This document shows positions 1 through 8,592 of a stretch of 64,000 nucleotides of DNA, in pieces (within the stretch, counting starts at the first letter, position 1; each line of letters opens with the position of its first letter). This DNA comes from Marinimicrobium sp050113635 (GTDB lineage: Bacteria; Pseudomonadota; Gammaproteobacteria; Pseudomonadales; Cellvibrionaceae). The position numbers were made by a program, and so were the translations under genes. The notes under the pieces are model-generated. The model saw only the letters and a list, made by a program, of their open reading frames with translations. It was not told the origin of the DNA and ran no database searches. Where the stretch lies: assembly GCF_050113635.1 (NCBI RefSeq), contig NZ_JBNJLT010000005.1, positions 186,001 to 250,000 on the forward strand, in the 5' to 3' direction.

Positions 1-1038
1 ATCAGTGATATCGTGGATATGGTGCAGGCTCTGGTGGATAAGGGCTATGCGTACCCGGCCAGTAATGGTGATGTGTATTACCGGGTCAGCCGGTTCGAGC
101 CGTATGGAAGGTTGAGCAATCGCAATCCCGAGGAGCTGTTGGCCGGCGCCCGCATTGAAGTCGACGAAGCAAAAGAAGACCCCAGAGATTTTGCCTTGTG
201 GAAGCATGCCGAGAGCGATGATGTGGGGTGGGAATCGCCGTGGGGACGGGGGCGTCCAGGGTGGCACATCGAATGCTCGGCGATGAGCAAACATTGTCTG
301 GGAGCGCACTTTGATATTCACGGTGGCGGCCCGGATCTGCCGTTCCCGCACCATGAAAACGAAATCGCACAAAGCGAAGCGGCCAATGGTTGCCAGTATG
401 TCAACTACTGGATTCACGCCGGAGCGTTACGAGTAGATGGTGAAAAAATGTCGAAATCGCTCGGCAATTTCTTCACTATTCGCGATGTATTGGAGCAATA
501 CCATCCTGAGGTCGTTCGCTACCTGTTGATCGGCAGCCACTATCGCAGCCCGATCAATTATTCCGAAGACAGCTTGATTGAAGCCAGAAACGGACTTGAG
601 CGTTTTTACGGTGCCTTGAAAGGCTATGAAGCCGTGACACCTGCTCCTTTGGAGACCATGGCGGAGAGCCGTTATTATCGCGATTTTGTGGCCGCGATGA
701 ATGACGACTTCAATACGCGAGTGGCGCTGGCCGTGTTATACGACCTGGTTCGGGACCTCAACAGCGAAACGGATGTGAGCAAGGCGCAAACGCTGTCCGC
801 TCAGTTGAAAGCGATGGGCCATATTCTTGGGTTATTGCAGGAGTCTCCCGATACGTTTTTGCAAGCCGGTGGCCGTGATGCCATCAATGCCGAAACGGTG
901 GAAGGGCTGATTGCCGAGCGTGCGGAAGCCAAGAAGCAGCGCGATTTTGCGCGCGCTGATGCGATTCGTGATCAGCTCGCCGCACAAGGCATTGTGCTGC
1001 TCGATTCTCCTGCGGGCACCCAATGGCGCCGAGAATGA
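1..1038 (+). CDS. cysS: Cysteine--tRNA ligase, C-terminal part (5' end outside window)
   Basis: Charges tRNA-Cys with cysteine in the cytoplasm. The open frame enters from the left edge; 345 codons are visible, against about 460 residues in E. coli CysRS, so the N-terminal HIGH motif and the first zinc-ligand Cys lie outside. Seen here: WHIECSAM with a zinc-ligand Cys, FPHHENEIAQSE with the zinc-ligand His/Glu, the class I signature GEKMSKSLGNFF (about nt 439-474), and the helical anticodon-binding region ending in a basic tail (AEAKKQRDFARADAIRDQL). The GTG at 13 is internal and not a start. A small membrane protein follows in the same direction. Identification is secure. Confidence 0.97.
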   Translation: MSDIVDMVQALVDKGYAYPASNGDVYYRVSRFEPYGRLSNRNPEELLAGARIEVDEAKEDPRDFALWKHAESDDVGWESPWGRGRPGWHIECSAMSKHCLGAHFDIHGGGPDLPFPHHENEIAQSEAANGCQYVNYWIHAGALRVDGEKMSKSLGNFFTIRDVLEQYHPEVVRYLLIGSHYRSPINYSEDSLIEARNGLERFYGALKGYEAVTPAPLETMAESRYYRDFVAAMNDDFNTRVALAVLYDLVRDLNSETDVSKAQTLSAQLKAMGHILGLLQESPDTFLQAGGRDAINAETVEGLIAERAEAKKQRDFARADAIRDQLAAQGIVLLDSPAGTQWRRE

Positions 1039-1095
1039 ACCGTTCGTGTTGGGGTTGGTCTGTGACCCTGACAGAGATGTGTAGAGGTATGTTCC

Positions 1096-1302
1096 ATGTC
1101 GTTTCGTAGAGCCTATCGCCGTTATCGAACACTTTGGGTAAGCATTCTGGCTTGCGGAGCATTCCTGGCGCTGGCGGTCTACGGTTGGGGTGTTCGCTGG
1201 CAGGATCTTGGCGGTAAGCTACTGGTGGCAGGGGGGTTGTTGATTGTTTTGATCCTCGTGGCAGCCCTGCTCGGCTATGTGTTGTCCCGTTTACGGCGCT
1301 GA
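1096..1302 (+). CDS. Small two-helix membrane protein, function unknown
   Basis: A 68-residue protein that I do not recognise. It has a basic N-terminus (SFRRAYRRYR), a hydrophobic helix at about residues 14-33, a short polar link (RWQDLGGK), a second hydrophobic helix at about residues 40-63 (LLIVLILVAALLGYVL), and a basic end (SRLRR). By the positive-inside rule both ends should face the cytoplasm. The ATG at 1096 follows an AGAGGTATGTTCC region that can act as a ribosome site. The gene lies 57 bp after cysS and ends 3 bp from the convergent transporter gene. The hydrophobic pattern and tight packing favour a real gene; no function is inferred. Confidence 0.7.
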   Translation: MSFRRAYRRYRTLWVSILACGAFLALAVYGWGVRWQDLGGKLLVAGGLLIVLILVAALLGYVLSRLRR

Positions 1303-1305
1303 CCG

Positions 1306-2589
1306 TCAGTCATCGTCCCCGGAACGCGGCACGCGCTCGACTCTCATCCAGGCAATCATCTTATCGGTCAACTCGGTTGTCTCTAAGCGGTAGCCATCGA
1401 GGGCGAAACCAATGTGGGCGTCTGGAATGCTTTCCAGATACTCCATGGCGAGTCCGTTCAACGTTTTGGGGCCGTCTTGTGGCAAATCCCAATCCAGGCC
1501 GCGGTTGATATCCCGAATGAACGTCCCACCGTCAATGAGATAGGTTCCATCGGGTTGAGGGACAATGTCGTCCGTGGACTCTTCGGCGGAGTTAGTGGTG
1601 AAATCGCCGACAATTTCCTCCAGGAGATCCTCCAGTGTGACCAGCCCCTGGACCTCCCCGTACTCATCCACGACCAGCGCCATGCGGCTTTTGTGTTGCT
1701 GGAAATTCAGCAGCTGGGTATGCAGTGGGGTCGCTTCGGGCACGAAATAGGTCTCGTCCGCGTACTCCCGAATCCGCTCAAGGGTAATGCTGTCATCCGT
1801 CCCGCGAATGAAGCGGGCGGCATTGCGCAGGTGCAGAATACCCAGCACATTATTGATGTCACCTTCGTACAGAGGCAGGCGGGTGTACTCGCTGGTGCGG
1901 ATGCATTCGAGTAACTCCGGCACCGGGCGGGTGATGTCCAGGCCTTCCACCTCGTTGCGAGGGATCATAATGTCTTCGACCGTGGATTTTTCCAGATCCA
2001 GAATGTTGAGCAGCATTCCCTGATGTTGGTCGGGGATCAAGTCGCCAGCCTCGTCGACTACGGTTCTCAGCTCTTCAGGGTTCAGGTGTTCCATGGCACC
2101 GTGGGCGCCGTGAAGACCAAATAGCCGGGCAATATTGTTGGAGATGCCATTTACTAGATAAACCGCTGGCGCCAACAGCACCGATAGAGGTTTGAGCACC
2201 CAACTGGCAAAAAACGAGATTCTCTCGGGGTGCAGTGCGGCGATGGTTTTGGGCGTAACTTCCGCGAATATGAGAATTACCAGGGTTAACAGCAGGCTGC
2301 CCACGGCGACACCCGCGTCGCCGTAGAGACGCATGGCAATAATAGTCGCGATGGCCGTTGCAAAAATATTAACCAGATTATTACCGATCAGAATCAGCCC
2401 TATCAGCCGATCCGGATGGCGCAACAGGGACGCTACCCGTAGAGCGCCAGGGTGACCTTTCTTCGTGAGGTGTTTCAGACGATACCGGTTGAGGGACATC
2501 ATGCCGGTTTCCGAGCTCGAAAAGAACGCGGACATCACCAGCAGGCCGATCAGAATAGCAAACAAGATTTCTAGCGGAGCTTCATTCAA
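1306..2589 (-). CDS. yfjD: CNNM/CBS-domain transporter of the HlyC/CorC (CorB, YfjD) family
   Basis: A 427-residue inner-membrane protein of the DUF21/CNNM family, whose members are linked to magnesium or cobalt export and resistance. Domain order: four-helix CNNM domain at about residues 1-190 (with SSSETGMMSLNRYRLKHL), a paired CBS domain at about 200-330 (VEDIMIPRNEVEGLD; VVDEYGEVQGLVTLEDLLE), and a C-terminal CorC_HlyC domain at about 345-420 (GPKTLNGLAMEYLESIP). It lies downstream of the CcsA-like gene on the same strand, with ffh divergent, matching the enteric order yfjD-ypjD-ffh. Family is sure; the transported ion is not visible in the sequence. Confidence 0.93.
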   Translation of the reverse strand: MNEAPLEILFAILIGLLVMSAFFSSSETGMMSLNRYRLKHLTKKGHPGALRVASLLRHPDRLIGLILIGNNLVNIFATAIATIIAMRLYGDAGVAVGSLLLTLVILIFAEVTPKTIAALHPERISFFASWVLKPLSVLLAPAVYLVNGISNNIARLFGLHGAHGAMEHLNPEELRTVVDEAGDLIPDQHQGMLLNILDLEKSTVEDIMIPRNEVEGLDITRPVPELLECIRTSEYTRLPLYEGDINNVLGILHLRNAARFIRGTDDSITLERIREYADETYFVPEATPLHTQLLNFQQHKSRMALVVDEYGEVQGLVTLEDLLEEIVGDFTTNSAEESTDDIVPQPDGTYLIDGGTFIRDINRGLDWDLPQDGPKTLNGLAMEYLESIPDAHIGFALDGYRLETTELTDKMIAWMRVERVPRSGDDD

Positions 2590-2648
2590 GGCGGGTCAAG
2601 CCCAAGTTGCTACGAGGCTCGCTATCTTGAAGCAGAATCCCAAGGGAA

Positions 2649-3449
2649 TCAATAGCGATCCAGAATCAGTTCAAGCACCAGTTTGCTGCCGAAGTAGGCC
2701 AGCATTAACAGGACAAAACCGCCCAGCGTCCAGCGAATAGCGGTATAGCCCCGCCAGCCGAGCTGATGTCGCCCCCAGAGTAGTACGCTGTAGATGACCC
2801 AGGCCGCCAGAGAAAAGACGGTTTTGTGCACCAGATGCTGGGCGAAAAGATCATCGAGAAACACAAATCCCGACAGGATGGACAGAGTCAGAGCAATATG
2901 ACCGGCCCATAACAGCTCAAACAGCAACGCTTCCATCGTCTGCAGCGGTGGCAGGAGGCGGACGCGTCCGGTCGGGTGACGGTGTTTTAGCTGATGATTC
3001 TGCCACGCCAGCAATAGTGCTTGCAGGGTGGCGATGGTCAGCAGGCTGTAGGCCAGGATAGACAGCAGGACATGGCTGGCCAGGGCGTAGTCGAGCACGA
3101 TGGGGTGTCCGGCACCCTGACCGAGCAGAGAGGCCAGAACCCCCACAGCGGACAAGGGCAGTAACGGGATAAACAGATTGTGTAACGGTTTACGCAGGCT
3201 GCTGGCCAGAACGATCAGGTTAATGACCCAGAAGAGCAACGAGGAGACCCGGAAAAACCCGAGCTCTACCGTGTTATCCACCATCACTTGGCTGAAGACA
3301 CCCAGCCCATGCACGAGCAGTGCCACCGCTACAGCGGCGAACAGGTACTGGCGCCTGGGCTCTTGCCCCACGCGCACTGTCCACGCCAGATAGGCACCAG
3401 CCAACAGGTAGAGCGCGGCGGCCAGGCTGTTCAAAAGGAGGGTGGTCAT
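2649..3449 (-). CDS. ypjD: CcsA/YpjD-type cytochrome c assembly membrane protein
   Basis: A 266-residue integral membrane protein with about eight hydrophobic helices, resembling the CcsA/CcmC/HemX fold that handles haem in cytochrome c maturation. Histidines lie in or next to predicted helices (SHVLLSILAYSLL, HLVHKTVFSLAAWV), as expected for haem-ligand positions. The YpjD subgroup is typically encoded divergently from ffh, as here, and its exact function is not settled. It is followed 59 bp later by the CNNM transporter on the same strand, so the two may be co-transcribed. Family assignment is good; direct participation in cytochrome biogenesis is inference. Confidence 0.88.
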   Translation of the reverse strand: MTTLLLNSLAAALYLLAGAYLAWTVRVGQEPRRQYLFAAVAVALLVHGLGVFSQVMVDNTVELGFFRVSSLLFWVINLIVLASSLRKPLHNLFIPLLPLSAVGVLASLLGQGAGHPIVLDYALASHVLLSILAYSLLTIATLQALLLAWQNHQLKHRHPTGRVRLLPPLQTMEALLFELLWAGHIALTLSILSGFVFLDDLFAQHLVHKTVFSLAAWVIYSVLLWGRHQLGWRGYTAIRWTLGGFVLLMLAYFGSKLVLELILDRY

Positions 3450-3566
3450 AACGGTGGATTATCCTCAGGCATCGATCCGTGTCCGGTCTGGTGCAGTGTG
3501 TCATAAGGTACGCCCAAATAGAAGCGGAAGGCTTCCCATTCTCCTGATGGCCGGGGGCTGGCTGGG

Positions 3567-3597
3567 TGGACCCATACCCCGTCTTTAAGGGTATAAT
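3567..3597 (+). promoter_or_regulatory. Candidate sigma70 promoter of ffh
   Basis: A perfect TATAAT lies at 3592-3597. The best -35 match is TGGACC at 3567-3572, 19 bp upstream (four of six consensus bases). Transcription would start near 3604, giving a leader of about 29 nt to the ATG at 3633. This argues against the longer in-frame start at 3609. Confidence 0.5.
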
Positions 3598-3632
3598 CGC
3601 GGTTTATCGTGGATTCGCATTCGAGAGTACCC

Positions 3633-5027
3633 ATGTTTAATACCCTGAGTGATCGTCTTTCCGACAGCCTGCGTCGGGTAACCGGCAAGGCCCGGCTGAC
3701 CGAAGACAATATCAAGGACACCTTGCGCGAAGTACGTAAGGCGCTGCTTGAGGCCGACGTGGCGCTGCCGGTAGTGAAGACCTTCGTTGCGCAAGTGCGC
3801 AGCAAAGCATTAGGCCAACAGATCAGTAAGGCGCTGAACCCCGGTGAGCAGTTCCTGAAAATTGTTCAGAATGAGCTGGTCGACGTCATGGGGTCTGCTA
3901 ACGAATCGCTTGATCTGGCGGTCAAACCGCCGGCGGTGATATTGATGGCCGGCCTGCAAGGGGCGGGTAAAACCACTTCGGTAGCCAAGCTGGCCCGGTA
4001 TCTGAAAGACCGGGAAAAGAAAAAGGTGCTGGTCGTCAGTGCCGACGTTTATCGCCCGGCAGCCATTCAGCAACTTGAGACCCTCGCCACTGAGGTCGGA
4101 GTCGATTTCTTCCCGTCCTCGGCCGACCAAAAACCGGTGGCCATTGCCGAGGCCGCGATTGCCCAGGCGCGTCGCCAGTTTGCCGACGTGGTAATTGTGG
4201 ATACCGCCGGTCGCCTGCACGTGGACGAAGCGCTGATGGATGAGATCCGGGCGCTGCACAGCTCGGTCGAACCAGCGGAAACCTTGTTCGTGATCGATGC
4301 CATGATTGGTCAGGATGCGGTGAACACGGCGAAAGCGTTTAACGACGCGCTGCCCTTGACCGGTGTGATTCTCACCAAGGCGGATGGTGACGCGCGCGGT
4401 GGCGCCGCATTGTCGGTACGAGAGGTCACTGGAAAGCCCATCAAATTTCTGGGCACTGGAGAAAAAGTAGACGCCCTCGAACCGTTCCACCCGGATCGGA
4501 TTGCCTCGCGCATTCTCGGCATGGGCGACTTGATGTCGCTGATTGAGCAGGCCGAACAAAAAATTGACAAAGCCAAGGCCGATAAACTGGTCAAGAAAGT
4601 CAGCAAAGGTCAGCGCTTTGATCTCGAAGATTTGCGCGACCAGCTGCAGCAAATGCAGAGCATGGGCGGGCTGGGTGCCATGATGGAAAAACTGCCGGGC
4701 ATGGGACAAATGTCTCAGATGGCGCAGCAAAGTAACATGACCAGCCAGTTTAAAGTGATGGAGGTTATTATTGACTCCATGACACCCTGGGAACGTCGCA
4801 ATCCAGACTCCCTGACTGGCTCGCGTAAACGCCGTATTACGCAAGGCTCTGGCACACAGATCCAGGACCTGAACCGCTTGCTCAAGCAATACAAGCAGAT
4901 GTCCAAGATGATGAAAAAAATGAAGGGCGGCGGCATGAATAAAATGATGCGCGGCATGAGCGGTATGCTCGGCGGTGGCGGTGGTATGCCGGGCGGTGGG
5001 CAACTGCCACCGGGATTTCGTCGTTAG
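3633..5027 (+). CDS. ffh: Signal recognition particle protein Ffh (SRP54)
   Basis: GTPase subunit of the signal recognition particle; it binds 4.5S RNA and nascent signal sequences and docks with FtsY. From ATG 3633 it is 464 residues, beginning MFNTLSDRLSDSLRRVTG as in the family. The N domain is followed by the G domain with GLQGAGKTTSVAKLA (P-loop), DTAGRLHVD (G3) and TKADGDARGG (G4/G5). The methionine-rich M domain carries the RNA-binding stretch (GSRKRRITQGSGTQIQDLN) and a Met/Gly-rich tail. An upstream frame extension to 3609 is rejected because the TATAAT promoter would leave it almost no leader. Identification is certain. Confidence 0.98.
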   Translation: MFNTLSDRLSDSLRRVTGKARLTEDNIKDTLREVRKALLEADVALPVVKTFVAQVRSKALGQQISKALNPGEQFLKIVQNELVDVMGSANESLDLAVKPPAVILMAGLQGAGKTTSVAKLARYLKDREKKKVLVVSADVYRPAAIQQLETLATEVGVDFFPSSADQKPVAIAEAAIAQARRQFADVVIVDTAGRLHVDEALMDEIRALHSSVEPAETLFVIDAMIGQDAVNTAKAFNDALPLTGVILTKADGDARGGAALSVREVTGKPIKFLGTGEKVDALEPFHPDRIASRILGMGDLMSLIEQAEQKIDKAKADKLVKKVSKGQRFDLEDLRDQLQQMQSMGGLGAMMEKLPGMGQMSQMAQQSNMTSQFKVMEVIIDSMTPWERRNPDSLTGSRKRRITQGSGTQIQDLNRLLKQYKQMSKMMKKMKGGGMNKMMRGMSGMLGGGGGMPGGGQLPPGFRR

Positions 5028-5048
5028 TCACGCCGCAGGAGAACCGTT

Positions 5049-5507
5049 ATGCCCAACCGCTCTCAATGGATAAGTGTATTGGCGATCACGGCTGGCTTAA
5101 TGATGCTGGTGGGCTGCCAGTCGCCCTCAATGTCGGACAGCGACGACGGACAGAAGCCGTTGACACTGGGAGAACTGCAAGGGCGCTGGCAGATACAATC
5201 CGTTGATGGGGTTGTCATGGAGTCGGGGGGCAGGGCGTTTATTGAATTTTCCGAGCCTCCCAGACTGACCGGCAACGGTGGCTGCAATCGCTTTTTTGGT
5301 ATGTATCGCTTCACCGAAGGGGAGTTGTTTATTGAGCCTGCGGTGGGCAGTACGAAAATGGCTTGTGAGCCGCAGGTCATGGTTCAGGAACAACAGCTTT
5401 TTGATGTTTTGCCGCAAGCGGTGGAGACTGAGCTGAGTGCGAAAGGGGAGCTGACTCTTTCCGATGCCGATGGCCAGCCGCTGGTCACCGCCGTGCGTTG
5501 GCAATAG
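5049..5507 (+). CDS. META-domain (HslJ-like) outer-membrane lipoprotein
   Basis: A 152-residue predicted lipoprotein. A signal peptide ends in the lipobox LVGC with Cys23; the +2 residue is Gln, which favours sorting to the outer membrane. The mature part holds a META/DUF306 domain: LQGRWQIQSVDG, then the typical FIEFSEPPRLTGNGGCNRFFGMYRF and STKMACEP segments. HslJ in E. coli is a heat-inducible member linked to novobiocin resistance; a specific role here is not known. It starts 22 bp after ffh with an AGGAG ribosome site and its end overlaps the TTG-start version of the next gene. Family confidence is high. Confidence 0.9.
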   Translation: MPNRSQWISVLAITAGLMMLVGCQSPSMSDSDDGQKPLTLGELQGRWQIQSVDGVVMESGGRAFIEFSEPPRLTGNGGCNRFFGMYRFTEGELFIEPAVGSTKMACEPQVMVQEQQLFDVLPQAVETELSAKGELTLSDADGQPLVTAVRWQ

Positions 5508-5515
5508 CTCTCGCC

Positions 5516-6052
5516 ATGTCCACCGTGGATGCCATCACCTTCTTCGATACCCGCTACCGCGTCCGTTTCCCGAGGGAATCGGTTTTCGATCTTATGTCAG
5601 ATTTTCCGCGTTATCTGACGCAGCTTCCAGAATTCCATGGTGCTGTGATCAGTGCCGAAAGAGAAGCATCGAAACGGGATAGCGAGATGGCAGGAAACCG
5701 CTATTGGATTTCGCTGCCTGACAACGATTACCACTATAAAACACGCCTGGATATCATTGACGCGAGCCGACCAGAACAACTGGTCTACGATTATCAGTAC
5801 ACCGCGCTTGACGACGAACAACCGCTCTCTGTGGCAGCGTCTCCCATGCCATGGAATCGCTCGCGTATGACGCTCACCTTCGAGGACGACTCAGGCAGCA
5901 CTCTGGTTCAATCGCGTATGCAGGTGTTCGGCGTGAGCGGTTTTTTATCACGCTGGAAAGTCTCCGTTCTCAAAGCCCACTGCGCCCGGGCCCAGCGGCA
6001 AGCGAACGACAATCTGGTACGGGTGGCCGAAAACCTGCTTCGCCAGGATTAA
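5516..6052 (+). CDS. SRPBCC-fold protein (START/polyketide cyclase-like)
   Basis: A 178-residue cytoplasmic protein with the pattern of the SRPBCC superfamily: an N-terminal strand (DTRYRVRFPRESVFDLMSDF), a central beta sheet with YHYKTRLDIID, and a long C-terminal helix (LKAHCARAQRQANDNLVRVAENLL). These folds bind hydrophobic ligands or ribosomes, but no ligand can be read from the sequence. I chose ATG 5516, which begins 8 bp after the META lipoprotein stop. A TTG at 5498 would overlap the previous gene by 10 bp and add MAIALA. The name is fold-level only. Confidence 0.72.
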   Translation: MSTVDAITFFDTRYRVRFPRESVFDLMSDFPRYLTQLPEFHGAVISAEREASKRDSEMAGNRYWISLPDNDYHYKTRLDIIDASRPEQLVYDYQYTALDDEQPLSVAASPMPWNRSRMTLTFEDDSGSTLVQSRMQVFGVSGFLSRWKVSVLKAHCARAQRQANDNLVRVAENLLRQD

Positions 6053-6061
6053 GTGATAACG

Positions 6062-6421
6062 TCAGCGACCCTCTTCGCAACTTCCTTTTTGGTAGCCCAT
6101 CACCTGTTCCTGCGTACAGGCACTGCAGGCATTGCCAAACGTGCGCCACTGTCCGGTGCCTTGCCCGCTGTTGGTGGCCCATTCCTGACTGGACGATTGT
6201 CCATCATCGCGCGGGCTCGGCTGCAGGTAGCCACACACTGGATCGTACTGTTGGGTACACACTTCGGCCTGTTGATCCGGACACGCTGTCAGGTTTTCGG
6301 GTACCTTGGACGGATTGGCATTGTCGGCGTCTTTGGGTGCCGCCTGGCAGCCGATGATCAGTGAGAGGGCTGCGCCCCACAGCAAGGTGCGGGCTGTGTT
6401 AACATTCTTCGCATTTACCAT
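6062..6421 (-). CDS. Kazal-like cysteine-rich lipoprotein with an inserted polar loop
   Basis: A 119-residue predicted lipoprotein: signal peptide ending LIIGC with Cys25 and Gln at +2 (outer-membrane type). The mature region has six further cysteines in a Kazal-type order: ACP, EVC, DPVCG, then FGNACSAC and GSC. Bacterial Kazal proteins usually run DPVCG-DGKTYGNAC with only a few residues between. Here about 30 polar residues rich in Ser, Gln and Gly (PSPRDDGQSSSQ, NSGQGTGQWR) separate the two parts. Kazal domains in eukaryotes inhibit serine proteases; in bacterial lipoproteins the role is mostly untested. The gene stands alone, convergent with the SRPBCC gene and divergent from malic enzyme. 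Confidence 0.75.
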   Translation of the reverse strand: MVNAKNVNTARTLLWGAALSLIIGCQAAPKDADNANPSKVPENLTACPDQQAEVCTQQYDPVCGYLQPSPRDDGQSSSQEWATNSGQGTGQWRTFGNACSACTQEQVMGYQKGSCEEGR

Positions 6422-6480
6422 AAAATGTCCTCGGCATTCTTACCATTTTTACAGTGACGGTTTACGGAGCAGGTGACCCA

Positions 6481-8175
6481 GTGAGCAAACGCCCCATATA
6501 CATTCCTTTCGCCGGCCCGGCACTGCTGGAGGCTCCGTTACTCAATAAAGGCAGCGCCTTTTCTACGCAGGAGCGTCAGCAGTTCAATCTTGAAGGCCTG
6601 CTCCCGTACAACATTGAGACGATTGAGGAACAGGAGGCGCGGGCCTATGACCAATTGTGCTCCTTCCAGTCGGATATTGACAAGCATATCTACCTGCGCA
6701 ACATCCAGGACACCAACGAGACGCTGTACTACCGGCTGGTGGTGGATCATCTTGAAGAAGTGATGCCGCTGATCTATACGCCAACGGTGGGTGTTGCCTG
6801 TCAACAATTTTCAAAAATTTACCGTCGCAAGCGTGGGTTGTTTATCTCCTATCCGGACCGTGAGCGTCTGGATGATATGTTACAAAACGCGACTAAACAA
6901 AAAGTCAAAGTGATCGTTGTCACCGATGGTGAACGTATATTGGGATTGGGTGATCAGGGTATTGGGGGCATGGGGATTCCGATTGGAAAACTGGCGCTCT
7001 ACACCGCCTGCGGCGGCATCAGCCCCGCTTACACATTGCCCATTGTCCTGGATGTCGGCTGTAACAATGCGGCCTTGATCAATGATCCCATGTATATGGG
7101 GTGGCGGCATGAACGGATATCCGGTGAGGCGTATCATGAATTTGTCGAGCAGTTTATCCAGGCGGTGCAGGTACGGTGGCCGGAGGCGCTGATTCAGTTC
7201 GAGGACTTCGCCCAAGGGAATGCGACGCCTTTGCTGGAACGCTATCGAAATAAAGTGTGCTGTTTTAACGATGACATACAAGGGACAGCGTCGGTCACCG
7301 TAGGGACTTTGCTGGCCGCATGCAAAGCCAAGCAGGAGTCGCTGTCCGAGCAAACCTTTGTCTTCGCCGGCGCAGGTTCAGCGGGTTGCGGCATCGCTGA
7401 ACAGGTCATCGTGTTGATGATGCAGGAAGGTTTGACTGAGTCGGAGGCCAGGCGACGTATTTTTATGCTGAACCGCTCCGGCTTGCTGCACGAGGGTTCC
7501 GAGAACGTTCGTTCTTTCCAGAAGCCTCTTTGTGCCACTTCCTCTGAACTGGCACGCTGGACATTGGGTCACAGTCGTGTTGAAGGGCAAATTGGATTAC
7601 TGGATGTTGTGAATAATGCCCGCCCGTCGGTGCTGGTTGGCGTGTCCGGGCAACCGGGGCTGTTCACTAAAGCGGTCATTGAAGCGATGCATCAACATTG
7701 TGACAGGCCCGTGGTGTTGCCGTTATCCAACCCCACATCACAGGTGGAGGCACAGCCGGTGGACATCTTGCGTTGGACTGGAGGGCAGGCCATCGTGGCC
7801 ACCGGCAGCCCGTTCAAGCCAGTGGAGATTGCCGGGCGGCGACATGACATTGCGCAGTGCAACAACAGCTACATATTTCCGGGGGTTGGCCTGGGAGTCG
7901 TGGCGTCGGGGGCGGAACGGATTACCGACAATATGATGGTGGCCGCCAGCCGCGCGTTGGCCGAATGCTCACCGATGGTGAAGACGGGAGAGGGCGCCTT
8001 GCTGCCGCCGTTGCGTGATATCCGTGCGGTGAGCAAAGTGATTGCCCGCGCCGTTTATCGGCAAGCTATGGAGGATGCGGTAGCGACTCCGGCACCAGAG
8101 GAAGTTGTGGAAGAGCGTATTGAGCGTAATTTTTGGGAACCGGAGTACCGCAACTATCGCCGCACTTCGTTCTAA
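6481..8175 (+). CDS. maeA: NAD-dependent malic enzyme (malate oxidoreductase, decarboxylating)
   Basis: Converts malate to pyruvate, CO2 and NADH, feeding gluconeogenic or TCA-derived carbon into pyruvate. From GTG 6481 it is 564 residues, very close to E. coli MaeA (565), and begins SKRPIYIPFAGPALLEAPLL. The GTG is preceded by GGAGCAGG; a start at 6454 would add nine unrelated residues. Visible blocks include DKHIYLRNIQDTNETLYYRL, VIVVTDGERILGLGDQG, QFEDFAQGNA, CCFNDDIQGTA (metal and substrate site), and the nucleotide-binding FAGAGSAGCGIAEQ. The C-terminal RNFWEPEYRNYRRTSF is diagnostic for the MaeA subgroup. Single-gene unit. Confidence 0.97.
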   Translation: MSKRPIYIPFAGPALLEAPLLNKGSAFSTQERQQFNLEGLLPYNIETIEEQEARAYDQLCSFQSDIDKHIYLRNIQDTNETLYYRLVVDHLEEVMPLIYTPTVGVACQQFSKIYRRKRGLFISYPDRERLDDMLQNATKQKVKVIVVTDGERILGLGDQGIGGMGIPIGKLALYTACGGISPAYTLPIVLDVGCNNAALINDPMYMGWRHERISGEAYHEFVEQFIQAVQVRWPEALIQFEDFAQGNATPLLERYRNKVCCFNDDIQGTASVTVGTLLAACKAKQESLSEQTFVFAGAGSAGCGIAEQVIVLMMQEGLTESEARRRIFMLNRSGLLHEGSENVRSFQKPLCATSSELARWTLGHSRVEGQIGLLDVVNNARPSVLVGVSGQPGLFTKAVIEAMHQHCDRPVVLPLSNPTSQVEAQPVDILRWTGGQAIVATGSPFKPVEIAGRRHDIAQCNNSYIFPGVGLGVVASGAERITDNMMVAASRALAECSPMVKTGEGALLPPLRDIRAVSKVIARAVYRQAMEDAVATPAPEEVVEERIERNFWEPEYRNYRRTSF

Positions 8176-8232
8176 GCTGTTAAACTATCAACCGTGTAAA
8201 GTTAACCGACTATCGTTTGTGAGGCAAAGTCA

Positions 8233-8592
8233 ATGGATTACGAAAGTGCTAAGGCCAGCATATTGGCGAAACCCGAAGCTGTAGAGCTGCAAGCTCAGGG
8301 GTCTGAAGTCAAGTCTTTCAAAGTGTGTCACAAGTTGTTTGCCACCCTGGCGGAAGGGGAAGATGGCGTACCGTACATCAACTTGAAGTGTGAGCCCAAC
8401 CGCGCGCAAGAGTTGCGGGATAGCTACCCGGCCATTCAGCCAGGTCACCGTATGAACAAGGTTCACTGGAACACCGTGGTGCTCGACGGCAGCGTACCCG
8501 AGGAACTGGTGCTGGAATTAATTAACCACTCGTATGAACGGGTGGTGGAAAACCTGCCCACTGCCGATCAGGAGCGGCTGTTGGGGCGCTGA
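8233..8592 (+). CDS. MmcQ/YjbR family protein
   Basis: A 119-residue cytoplasmic protein of the MmcQ/YjbR (DUF419) family, small alpha/beta proteins with a CyaY-like fold and possible DNA binding; the biochemical role is unsettled. Diagnostic features are KVCHKLFATL, YINLKCEPNRAQELRDSYPAIQPGHRMNKVHWNTV and the C-terminal LVLELINHSYERVVENL. The ATG at 8233 has a GTGAGG ribosome site. Its TGA overlaps the ATG of the XRE regulator by one base, so the two are probably translationally coupled. Family identification is firm; function is not known. Confidence 0.9.
   Translation: MDYESAKASILAKPEAVELQAQGSEVKSFKVCHKLFATLAEGEDGVPYINLKCEPNRAQELRDSYPAIQPGHRMNKVHWNTVVLDGSVPEELVLELINHSYERVVENLPTADQERLLGR

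Noticed and set aside
3810..5003. Long open frame (397 codons) on the minus strand inside ffh
   Set aside because: It lies fully opposite the certain ffh gene, and its translation is a low-complexity His/Leu/Gln-rich product with no family features.
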